DNA of 11,878 nt from an uncultured Campylobacter sp. (lineage in GTDB: Bacteria > Campylobacterota > Campylobacteria > Campylobacterales > Campylobacteraceae). The notes below the pieces were generated by a model. That model searched no databases, was not told where the DNA came from, and was given only the letters and a program-made list of their open reading frames with translations. The DNA lies in assembly GCF_938045405.1 (NCBI RefSeq), contig NZ_CALIMW010000138.1:1-11878 (forward strand), given 5' to 3'. Positions 6,029-11,878 of the stretch are shown here, piece after piece. Position 1 is the stretch's first letter. The number at the start of each line of letters is the position of its first letter. The translations under genes were made by a program, and so were the position numbers.

Positions 6029-8259
6029 ATCAGCCCCTTAATCGCGTCCGATTTCTCCTTTTTCGCGTCGTTTTTGCTGCTGTTATCGTCCTTTTTCACG
6101 CCGAAAAGCTTATCGATGCCCTTGCCGATCTGCTTGTCGAGTTTGCCCTTTAGATAGTCCGATTGGATATTGTATTTCGGCTCTTTGATCGTGCCGGTGA
6201 TGTTTATTTCAAGATCGGTCTTTTCGATATTTGCTTTAACTGGTACCGAAATCGCGCCCGTTTTGCTATCCAGCGTGCCACCGGTGACGTTTAGCTTGCT
6301 TTTTTGCGCGCTCATATCGGCGTTAAAATTAATTAAATTCTGCTTGATCGTGCCGTTTACTTTGGCGTCGTTATAGACCTCGCCGCCTAGATCACGGCCT
6401 AAAATTTTGCCGATTTTATCGATCAATCCGCCGCTAGGAAGGCGACCGTTATTGATGATCGCGTCGAATTTTCCGCTGTGCGAGCTCGTATTATACGTAA
6501 GATTTGCGTTACCCGTGCCGTCGTAGACATGATCGATATTTAGAAGCGTCGTAAGCTCTTTGACGATAAAATTTTGGATTTTAAAGTTCGCCTCATCGCC
6601 CGCGATCTGTCCGTTCAGCTCGCCGCCCGCGACCTTGGAATTTATGGTCGCAAACAGGCTCTTGCCGTCGTGCGAAAGCTCGCCGGTCGCGGCAATCTTG
6701 CCGTTTAGTCTGCGATTTAAGAAAAATTCTAGTCGCTGCAGGCTCGGGATCAGCAGCGCGTAGTTTGCCTTAAGCGCTTTGTTTTTAAGCTCGTAGGTGC
6801 CGTTTAAGCTTTGAAGCTGCGCCAGATCGGAGTTTGCACTTACGCTAAAGGTCGCGACGGAGTTTTTGATATTTGTCTGCGCCTGCGCATCAGTTTTTAG
6901 ATCGCTCGGGAAGCTCTTGCCCGTCGTGCCGTCTAAAAATTTCTTAAAAATTACGCCGTTAGCGAGCGAAATTTGCGCCGTGCCGTTGATGCCGTCTTTT
7001 AAGCTTAACTTCGCATCGCCGTTTATCGTGCCGTTTCCGATCGCATTGCCGTAAAACAGAGCCGAAAGCACAGCCAGATTTAAATTACTCGCCTTAAGCT
7101 TTAGATCGCTCAAATTTCCGTTCGCGTTCAGGTTGCCGCCCATCGCGTTTAGATTTAAGTTTAGATTTTTAAGCTCATTTTGCGCTAAAGCCGCGCTAAG
7201 CTCGCCGTTTGCCTTGTCTTGCAGCTTCACTCCCAGGACGTTTTGCAGCGCGGCTAGATCGTTTGCGTTTAGCTTTGCGGACAGCTCGCCGTTTTTGTTT
7301 TTCAGGTCAAATTTGGCCTCCGCATCCGCTTTAAGCGCGTCTTTAAACGCTGAAATTTGCGAGTTTGAAAGCTCAAGCGTAGAAAAATCGGTCTTTAAAT
7401 TTCCGTTTGCTTTAACGTCGCCTGAAATTTTACGCCCGAGCAGGCTTTCGAGCTTCGCTAGATCGGGCACGTTTAGATTAAAATCGGAGTTTAAAGTTTT
7501 GTTTTTCAGATCAAATTCCGACTTTTCGGCGCTGATCTTGCCCAGAGTCGAATCAATCTTGCTTGCTGCTCGCAGGACGTTATTTTGCGCCGTGATGTCC
7601 GAGTTTAACGTGATCTGCACGCCCTTTGGGATGGAGATATTCATATCTTTAAACGCAGATTCGTTTAGGATCAAATTTGAACTCTTGATGCTTGCGTTGC
7701 CCTCTGCGCCGCCGCTGCTAGCCTTGATGTCCGAGAGAATGTCGATATTTCCTTTTGCGTAGATCGGCAGCGAAGCCACGGCAAGGGCTTTTTCGACGTT
7801 TAGAGCTTTAGCGCCGATTTGTAGATCAAGCGGCTTGAGGTCTTTTAAATTTGCCAAAAATTTTACGTTGCTATCAAAAATCCGCCCGCTGCCGTTGATG
7901 CCGAATTTGCCAAGATCGCCTAAAATTTGCCCCTTAAGGCTCAGCCCTTCGCTCGTTTTTATGCCGAGCTTGGCTAAATCGTGCGCGTTTGCATCGTAGC
8001 TAAGATCGAAAGAGCGCGCAAAAAGCGAGTATTTGCCCTTTACGTTTACGTTCGCAGCGTCATTTACGTTGGCGCTGATGTCCAGATCGCCGAAATTTAG
8101 ATCGAATTTCTCAAGCTTCACGTCAAGGCCGCTTTTTTCTTTGATCAAATTTTCTACGTAAGGCTTGGTGAGATTGTTGCCAAAATCGCTGAAAAATAGG
8201 CAGCCCGCGCCTACTATAAGCAGGATTAAAATTCCTGCGATTATGCCGAAAATTTTCAT
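6013..8259 (-). CDS. Large AsmA-like envelope protein (single N-terminal anchor)
   Basis: The 748-residue product has one N-terminal membrane helix (4-23) and then a long extracytoplasmic region of alternating short hydrophobic and Asn/Lys/Asp-rich strands. This is typical of AsmA/YhdP/TamB-type repeating-beta-groove proteins, some of which help move phospholipids to the outer membrane. The AsmA-like C-terminal part is recognisable at about 570-720 (GTGNANLTYN...GGLIDKIGKILG...VNGTIKQNLINF...ITGTIKEPKYNIQSDYLKGKL). It ends in a Lys/Asp tail. A unit of about 40 residues recurs at 249-288, 317-354 and 489-528 ([FY][DE]LKNK...L..L...L......G[NE]L). AAGGGGA four bases upstream supports the start. 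A TATAAT at 8296-8291 gives a short leader. The family assignment is by overall style, not a single diagnostic motif; function in this organism is inferred. Confidence 0.75.
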   Translation of the reverse strand: MKIFGIIAGILILLIVGAGCLFFSDFGNNLTKPYVENLIKEKSGLDVKLEKFDLNFGDLDISANVNDAANVNVKGKYSLFARSFDLSYDANAHDLAKLGIKTSEGLSLKGQILGDLGKFGINGSGRIFDSNVKFLANLKDLKPLDLQIGAKALNVEKALAVASLPIYAKGNIDILSDIKASSGGAEGNASIKSSNLILNESAFKDMNISIPKGVQITLNSDITAQNNVLRAASKIDSTLGKISAEKSEFDLKNKTLNSDFNLNVPDLAKLESLLGRKISGDVKANGNLKTDFSTLELSNSQISAFKDALKADAEAKFDLKNKNGELSAKLNANDLAALQNVLGVKLQDKANGELSAALAQNELKNLNLNLNAMGGNLNANGNLSDLKLKASNLNLAVLSALFYGNAIGNGTINGDAKLSLKDGINGTAQISLANGVIFKKFLDGTTGKSFPSDLKTDAQAQTNIKNSVATFSVSANSDLAQLQSLNGTYELKNKALKANYALLIPSLQRLEFFLNRRLNGKIAATGELSHDGKSLFATINSKVAGGELNGQIAGDEANFKIQNFIVKELTTLLNIDHVYDGTGNANLTYNTSSHSGKFDAIINNGRLPSGGLIDKIGKILGRDLGGEVYNDAKVNGTIKQNLINFNADMSAQKSKLNVTGGTLDSKTGAISVPVKANIEKTDLEINITGTIKEPKYNIQSDYLKGKLDKQIGKGIDKLFGVKKDDNSSKNDAKKEKSDAIKGLINGLF

Positions 8260-8290
8260 TTCGTCCCCTTAAAATTTAAAATTTGAGGGT

Positions 8291-8319
8291 ATTATAGCCC
8301 TTAAAATTTAACGTTTGAA
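8291..8319 (-). promoter_or_regulatory. Predicted promoter of the AsmA-like gene
   Basis: On the minus strand TTCAAA (8319-8314) and a perfect TATAAT (8296-8291) are 17 bp apart. The predicted start is near 8284, about 25 bases before the ATG. The HAIR-like site at 8329-8349 lies just upstream (about -45 to -65), so HspR could also touch this promoter. Confidence 0.6.
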
Positions 8320-8328
8320 ATCTCAATA

Positions 8329-8349
8329 CTTGAGTTAAAATCACTAAAG
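8329..8349. promoter_or_regulatory. HAIR-like HspR operator
   Basis: CTTGAGT-TAAAATC-ACTAAAG matches the HspR-associated inverted repeat (CTTGAGT-N7-ACTCAAG) at 13 of 14 specified bases. It is about 25 bp upstream of the groES -35, near -61 to -81, similar to the upstream placement of HspR sites in Helicobacter. HspR repression of groESL is known in Campylobacter and Helicobacter. Binding here is inferred. Confidence 0.65.
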
Positions 8350-8374
8350 TTTTATAAAAATTTTTCATAAACTA

Positions 8375-8403
8375 TTGACAAGATTTTAAATTTTGCATAT
8401 AAT
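8375..8403 (+). promoter_or_regulatory. groESL promoter
   Basis: TTGACA (8375-8380) and TATAAT (8398-8403) are both perfect consensus hexamers with a 17-bp spacer, so a strong vegetative sigma promoter. The predicted transcription start near 8410 falls inside the CIRCE element. Confidence 0.85.
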
Positions 8404-8404
8404 C

Positions 8405-8431
8405 TTAGCACTCAAACACATTGAGTGCCAA
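8405..8431. promoter_or_regulatory. CIRCE element (HrcA operator)
   Basis: TTAGCACTC (8405-8413), nine spacer bases, GAGTGCCAA (8423-8431). It differs from the CIRCE consensus (TTAGCACTC-N9-GAGTGCTAA) at one base of the right arm. It overlaps the predicted groES transcription start, so bound HrcA would block initiation. Confidence 0.93.
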
Positions 8432-8464
8432 TTTTAGAAATCACAAATCAAAGAAAGGACTGAA

Positions 8465-8728
8465 ATGAAATTTCAACCACTTGGCAAGCGCGTTCTAATA
8501 GAGCGCGAGGAGGAAACAAAAAAGACCGCTTCGGGCATCATCATCCCCGACAATGCTTCAAAAGAGAAGCCTTCGACCGGCAAAATCGTAGCCGTCGGCA
8601 GCGAATGTGAAGGCGTCAAAAATGGCGATACCGTAGCGTTTGCAAAATACGCAGGTAGCGAGATCAGCTTAGACGATAAGAAATACCTTATCTTAAATTT
8701 AGAAGATGTTTTAGGCATAATTAAATAA
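8465..8728 (+). CDS. groES: Co-chaperonin GroES (Hsp10)
   Basis: The 87-residue GroES forms the seven-subunit lid of the GroEL folding chamber in the cytosol. The start MKFQPLGKRVLIER, the mobile loop (about 16-34, ETKKTASGIIIPDNASKEKP), GKIVAVGSE, and the C-terminal KYLILNLEDVLGIIK are standard, although the protein is somewhat shorter than the 97-residue E. coli protein. AAAGGA just upstream supports the start. It is the first gene of the operon, 12 bases before groEL, under the promoter at 8375-8403 with CIRCE and HAIR operators. Confidence 0.97.
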   Translation: MKFQPLGKRVLIEREEETKKTASGIIIPDNASKEKPSTGKIVAVGSECEGVKNGDTVAFAKYAGSEISLDDKKYLILNLEDVLGIIK

Positions 8729-8740
8729 AAAGGATTGAAA

Positions 8741-10378
8741 ATGGCAAAAGAGATTATTTTTTCAGACGACGCAAGAAACAAGCTTTACGCGGGCGTTAGG
8801 AAGTTAAACGACGCTGTAAAAGTTACGATGGGACCTCGCGGTCGCAATGTCTTAATCCAAAAGAGCTTCGGTGCTCCGGCGATCACAAAAGACGGTGTAA
8901 CCGTCGCTAAAGAGATTGAGCTAAAAGATACGCTAGAGAATATGGGCGCTTCTTTGGTGCGCGAAGTAGCGAGTAAAACCAACGATCAAGCAGGCGACGG
9001 CACTACTACAGCAACCGTGCTAGCTCACGCGATCTTTAAAGAAGGCCTACGCAACGTAACTGCGGGCGCAAATCCGATCGAAGTTAAGCGCGGTATGGAT
9101 AAATTTAGCGCTGCGGTTATTGAGGAGCTAAAAAAATCCTCTAAAAAAGTAAGTGGCAAAAAAGAGATCGCTCAGGTTGCTACGATCTCTGCTAATAACG
9201 ACAGCGCGGTGGGCGATCTGATCGCAGACGCTATGGAAAGAGTCGGTAAGGACGGCGTTATCACCGTTGAAGAGGCAAAATCTATTAACGATGAGTTAAA
9301 CGTAGTCGAGGGAATGCAGTTTGACCGCGGCTATCTAAGCCCGTATTTCATTACAAATGCCGAGAAAATGCTAGTCGAGCTAAGCTCGCCGCTAGTGCTT
9401 CTATTTGACAAAAAAATTACAAATTTAAAAGATCTACTGCCGGTTTTGGAGCAGGTTCAAAAAAGCGGCAAACCGCTTCTAATCATCGCCGAGGATATCG
9501 AGGGCGAGGCACTTGCGACTTTAGTCGTAAATAAACTTCGCGGCGTGTTAAACATCTCTGCGGTCAAAGCCCCTGGATTTGGCGATCGCAGAAAGGCGAT
9601 GCTTGAAGATATCGCGATTTTAACAGGCGGCACCGTCATCAGCGAGGAGCTTGGCAGAACGCTAGAAAGTGCTTCTATGGCCGATCTTGGACAAGCCGAG
9701 CGCATCGTGATCGACAAAGACAACACCACTATCGTAGGCGGCGCGGGCAAGAAAAAAGATATCGACGCGCGCGTTTCGCAGATCAAAGCTCAGATCGCAG
9801 AGACTACGAGCGATTACGACAAAGAGAAGCTTCAAGAGCGCATGGCTAAGCTTAGCGGCGGCGTCGCGGTCATCAAGGTGGGCGCTGCGACCGAAACCGA
9901 GATGAAAGAGAAAAAAGATCGCGTGGACGACGCTCTAAACGCAACCAAAGCAGCCGTAGACGAGGGTATCGTAATCGGCGGCGGCGCTGCGCTAATCAGA
10001 GCCGGACTTAGCGTAAAACTAGCTCTAAGCGGCGACGAGCTTATCGGTGCGGACATCGTTAAGCGCGCGCTTTTCGCTCCACTTCGCCAGATCGCAGAGA
10101 ATGCGGGATTTGACGCGGGTGTCGTAGCAAATAAGGTCGAGCAGGGCTCAGACAAAAAATTTGGCTTCAACGCCGCAAACGGCGAGTACGTCAATATGTT
10201 TGAGGCAGGTATCATCGATCCAGTCAAGGTTGAGCGTATCGCGCTTCAAAACGCGGTCTCCGTCGCAAGCTTGCTTCTAACGACCGAAGCGACCGTAAGC
10301 GAGATCAAAGAGGAGAAACCTGCAATGCCTCCAATGCCTGATATGGGCGGAATGGGTGGCATGGGCGGAATGATGTAG
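8741..10378 (+). CDS. groEL: Chaperonin GroEL (Hsp60)
   Basis: The 545-residue GroEL forms the double-ring ATP-dependent folding chamber with GroES. Family marks are VTMGPRGRNV (28-37), ITKDGVTVAKEIEL (48-61), the nucleotide-binding GDGTTT (85-90, with Asp86 in the place of E. coli Asp87), APGFGDRRKAML in the apical domain, the equatorial return DEGIVIGGGAAL, and a Gly-Gly-Met tail (MGGMGGMGGMM). ATG 8741 is preferred over the in-frame TTG at 8735: it gives the conserved MAKEI start, and AAGGA (8730-8734) directly abuts the TTG but is six bases from the ATG. It is co-transcribed with groES. Residues and length are ordinary for Campylobacter. Confidence 0.98.
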   Translation: MAKEIIFSDDARNKLYAGVRKLNDAVKVTMGPRGRNVLIQKSFGAPAITKDGVTVAKEIELKDTLENMGASLVREVASKTNDQAGDGTTTATVLAHAIFKEGLRNVTAGANPIEVKRGMDKFSAAVIEELKKSSKKVSGKKEIAQVATISANNDSAVGDLIADAMERVGKDGVITVEEAKSINDELNVVEGMQFDRGYLSPYFITNAEKMLVELSSPLVLLFDKKITNLKDLLPVLEQVQKSGKPLLIIAEDIEGEALATLVVNKLRGVLNISAVKAPGFGDRRKAMLEDIAILTGGTVISEELGRTLESASMADLGQAERIVIDKDNTTIVGGAGKKKDIDARVSQIKAQIAETTSDYDKEKLQERMAKLSGGVAVIKVGAATETEMKEKKDRVDDALNATKAAVDEGIVIGGGAALIRAGLSVKLALSGDELIGADIVKRALFAPLRQIAENAGFDAGVVANKVEQGSDKKFGFNAANGEYVNMFEAGIIDPVKVERIALQNAVSVASLLLTTEATVSEIKEEKPAMPPMPDMGGMGGMGGMM

Positions 10379-10382
10379 CCCT

Positions 10383-10410
10383 CATAGGAGCGTCATTCGA
10401 CGCTTCTATG
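10383..10410 (+). terminator. Hairpin just after groEL, probable transcript end
   Basis: CATAGGAGCGTC (10383-10394) pairs with GACGCTTCTATG (10399-10410): 12 bp with one G-U wobble and a four-base loop, four bases after the groEL stop. No T-run follows (CCATTACAAC), so it may protect the mRNA end or need another factor to terminate. Confidence 0.55.
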
Positions 10411-10419
10411 CCATTACAA

Positions 10420-10466
10420 CGGCGCTGCGAGATTTTTACAGCGCCGCGAAATGCTTTATGCGCGGC
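10420..10466 (+). other. Two overlapping, mutually exclusive GC-rich hairpins
   Basis: CGGCGCTG (10420-10427) can pair with CAGCGCCG (10439-10446). Alternatively GCCGCG (10443-10448) can pair with CGCGGC (10461-10466), followed by GATATTTTTG. The shared bases 10443-10446 make them alternatives, and the second is terminator-like. The GCCGCG...CGCGGC arms recur at 10500-10505 and 10524-10529, so further pairings are possible. Confidence 0.5.
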
Positions 10467-10797
10467 GATATTTTTGCTATGCGCAGTAAAATGAGATGTG
10501 CCGCGTTTTGGATATGTCTAAGGCGCGGCGATTTATTATGAATTAGCGATTAAGCGGTGTGATTTTTAGTCACTGCATGATCTTATAAATTTCGTATCTC
10601 ATCGCAAATTTACAGTTTTGCCGCTTTATCCCTTAATTTAAAAGCTTTATCTGAGATTGCTTTTTACCTTAAATTCTGACTTGCCACTCAAAATTTAAGC
10701 GCAGAATTCTAAAACTTTAAAATTTTCAGCTATCCCACCTAAACGCTTACAAGATAAAATTTTGCTGTGGCGTCATATTTTTAATGTGATAAAATTC

Positions 10798-10857
10798 TAT
10801 TGCCAAACAGAATCCTAGCTGCGGAATTTTTAAAGCTTAGCCTTTTGTTTGGCGATA
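10798..10857. repeat. 15-bp imperfect inverted repeat with 30-nt spacer
   Basis: TATTGCCAAACAGAA (10798-10812) pairs with TTTTGTTTGGCGATA (10843-10857), 13 Watson-Crick pairs and two G-U type pairs. The 30-nt interior has its own short inverted repeat (CTAGCT / AAGCTTAG). No T-run follows. It lies about 105 bases upstream of the gene at 10962. Confidence 0.5.
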
Positions 10858-10961
10858 CGGCTTGGAATTAGAGCTGAAATTTCATAGCCTCACTCATTAA
10901 ATTTAACGCGGCTTAATCTAAGCTTTGCTAAATTTCGCCTAAAATCATGGAAAGGAAAACG

Positions 10962-11878
10962 ATGAAAAATTTAGCTCGTATTTTTTTAATTGCGTTCATT
11001 TTGACGAGCTTTTCTGGCGCTTTTGCCGCGCAGCAAAGCCATAAATCGCCCGCCGCGTTGCAAAACCATAAATCTAAAATTTCATCTCAAAATCTGCGAG
11101 CCAAAGATCATCTGAGTAAAAATACTTCGGTGAAATCCTCTACCGAGCCGCATGCTAAAAAATCTGCAAATGCTAAACGTCTTTCAAATTCCAAGCTCAC
11201 AAAAAATACACGTGCATTTGGGAATCCTGCTAAAAATTCCACGCAAAAAAGTGCGAAAAATTTTACTAAAAATCCCGGGCAAAATTTCGCATCGCATTCT
11301 GCGAGAAATAAAGCATCTAGGCGCCCGGCTAATCAATCAAGCAGTCAGAATGGAGCTAGCAAGAGTCTAGTTGCGACGCTGATGCGTTTGCCAAAGACCC
11401 GTATCTATGAGGACGAGGCGCCAAGCGCTCGCGATACCGCGCAAACTTACAGAGGCGCAGATATGCGGAGAAATGCAAGCGCGCAAACTCACGGAGGCGC
11501 GGATGAGCAGACTGGCAAAATCGTAGACGCACAAGCTCGCAAATTAACGACGGCTCGAATTGCACAGCCGCAAGCTCGCCACGGCTATAGTGCAACTCGT
11601 TCTGGCGCTATGGAGCATACAGCTGCATCTCATTCGAGCGCCACGAAGTATACGGCTCGTCAAAATGCCCGCGCGCCCTATCTTCCCACATCTGCTCGCT
11701 CTAGCCGTGCGATAGGGCGCCCTAGCGGTAGCGCGCTTGGTAGGATGTCGTCGCCAAAGCGAAGTAATGCGCTAGGACAAGGTGCTGCGATGCGTTATGA
11801 TGAGCGTTGGGCGAAGCCCGCTCCACAGCCTTATGAGCCTGCGCCTGAGACTGAGAAAAAGCACGGGCTAATATTTTC
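10962..11878 (+). CDS. Secreted, very basic low-complexity protein (partial, runs off the right edge)
   Basis: The frame starting at ATG 10962 is open for 305 codons to the window edge with no stop, which I checked codon by codon. It begins with a clear Sec signal peptide: MKNLAR, a hydrophobic core, and an AFA-AQ cleavage site near residues 22-23. The following 250 or more residues are low-complexity, rich in Ala, Ser, Lys, Arg, Asn and Gln. Acidic residues are almost absent in the first 145 residues, with about 30 Lys and Arg. A 14-residue unit is repeated at about 160 and 174 (AQTYRGAD / AQTHGGAD). The last visible stretch (about 285-305) becomes Pro/Glu-rich and ends EKKHGLIF, possibly the entry to a folded domain. 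AAAGGA lies about six bases upstream; the in-frame ATG at 10947 lacks a Shine-Dalgarno sequence. No family is recognised. Confidence 0.75.
   Translation, partial: MKNLARIFLIAFILTSFSGAFAAQQSHKSPAALQNHKSKISSQNLRAKDHLSKNTSVKSSTEPHAKKSANAKRLSNSKLTKNTRAFGNPAKNSTQKSAKNFTKNPGQNFASHSARNKASRRPANQSSSQNGASKSLVATLMRLPKTRIYEDEAPSARDTAQTYRGADMRRNASAQTHGGADEQTGKIVDAQARKLTTARIAQPQARHGYSATRSGAMEHTAASHSSATKYTARQNARAPYLPTSARSSRAIGRPSGSALGRMSSPKRSNALGQGAAMRYDERWAKPAPQPYEPAPETEKKHGLIF
11439..11504 (+). repeat. Direct repeat, 2 x 24 bp at 42-bp spacing
   Basis: 11439-11462 and 11481-11504 match at 21 of 24 bases and encode AQTYRGAD and AQTHGGAD in the same frame. The exact 14-codon offset suggests in-frame duplication. 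Later AQ-led segments (residues 190 and 201) are more degenerate. Confidence 0.6.

Larger units (their letters stand above)
10379..10961. other. Gene-free spacer with several hairpins
   Basis: These 583 bp between groEL and the gene at 10962 show no convincing coding frame. The first 150 bases are a series of GC-rich hairpins (10383-10410, 10420-10446, 10443-10466, 10500-10529). The middle is AT-rich and plain. A 15-bp imperfect inverted repeat lies at 10798-10857. TAAAAT words at 10790 and 10940 resemble -10 elements, but the first is far from the next start and the second too close to it, so no promoter is assigned. Confidence 0.6.

Noticed and set aside
7133..7762. 209-codon plus-strand open frame antisense to the AsmA-like gene
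   Set aside because: No ribosome site. The translation is a Ser/Phe/Leu/Ala-rich string typical of antisense reading of a Lys/Asn/Asp-rich repetitive gene. The minus-strand gene has clear family features.
8200..8259. Lipobox-like VGAGC at the start of the AsmA-like protein
   Set aside because: Gly occupies the -3 position, where a lipobox normally has Leu/Val/Ile, and hydrophobic residues continue after the Cys. A plain membrane anchor fits better.
9832..10227. 131-codon minus-strand frame within groEL
   Set aside because: Shadow of groEL, which is conserved over its full length.

Overview
The window comes from a campylobacterium, most likely a Campylobacter species of moderate GC such as the C. 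gracilis/showae group. The species guess is an inference. The genus call rests on the GroEL and GroES sequences, AT-rich spacers full of TTTAAAATTTT words, TATAAT/TAAAAT -10 elements, and combined CIRCE and HAIR heat-shock operators. No mobile element, tRNA, rRNA or CRISPR array is visible.

Layout. Bases 1-366 are clearly AT-richer than the rest and hold at most the tail of a gene (1-167) plus a 12-bp inverted repeat. A lipoprotein gene (367-1002, minus) is divergent from a quinol-dependent nitric oxide reductase gene (1246-3483, plus). A probable FNR/CRP-family box sits in the region between them, and a strong intrinsic terminator follows the reductase. A GatB/YqeY-family gene (3743-4186), a close paralogue of the first lipoprotein in opposite orientation (4320-4937) and an unrecognised two-helix membrane protein gene (4990-5625) follow. 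A 387-bp convergent spacer packed with hairpins and short repeats separates these from a large AsmA-like envelope protein gene (6013-8259, minus). That gene is divergent from groES-groEL (8465-10378). Behind groEL lies a 583-bp spacer rich in hairpins. The window ends inside an open frame starting at 10962 for a very basic, low-complexity secreted protein.

How it works together. The genes do not form one pathway. The reductase consumes nitric oxide, and its promoter layout suggests activation by a CRP/FNR-type regulator. The lipoprotein pair, the 4990 protein, the AsmA-like protein and the 10962 protein all appear to act in the envelope. groESL is the cytoplasmic chaperonin operon, with operators for two repressors (HrcA and HspR) around one near-ideal promoter.

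The most interesting points are the inverted lipoprotein paralogues flanking the reductase segment, the FNR-like box placed at about -41.5, the HAIR+CIRCE pair, and the secreted basic protein running off the right edge.
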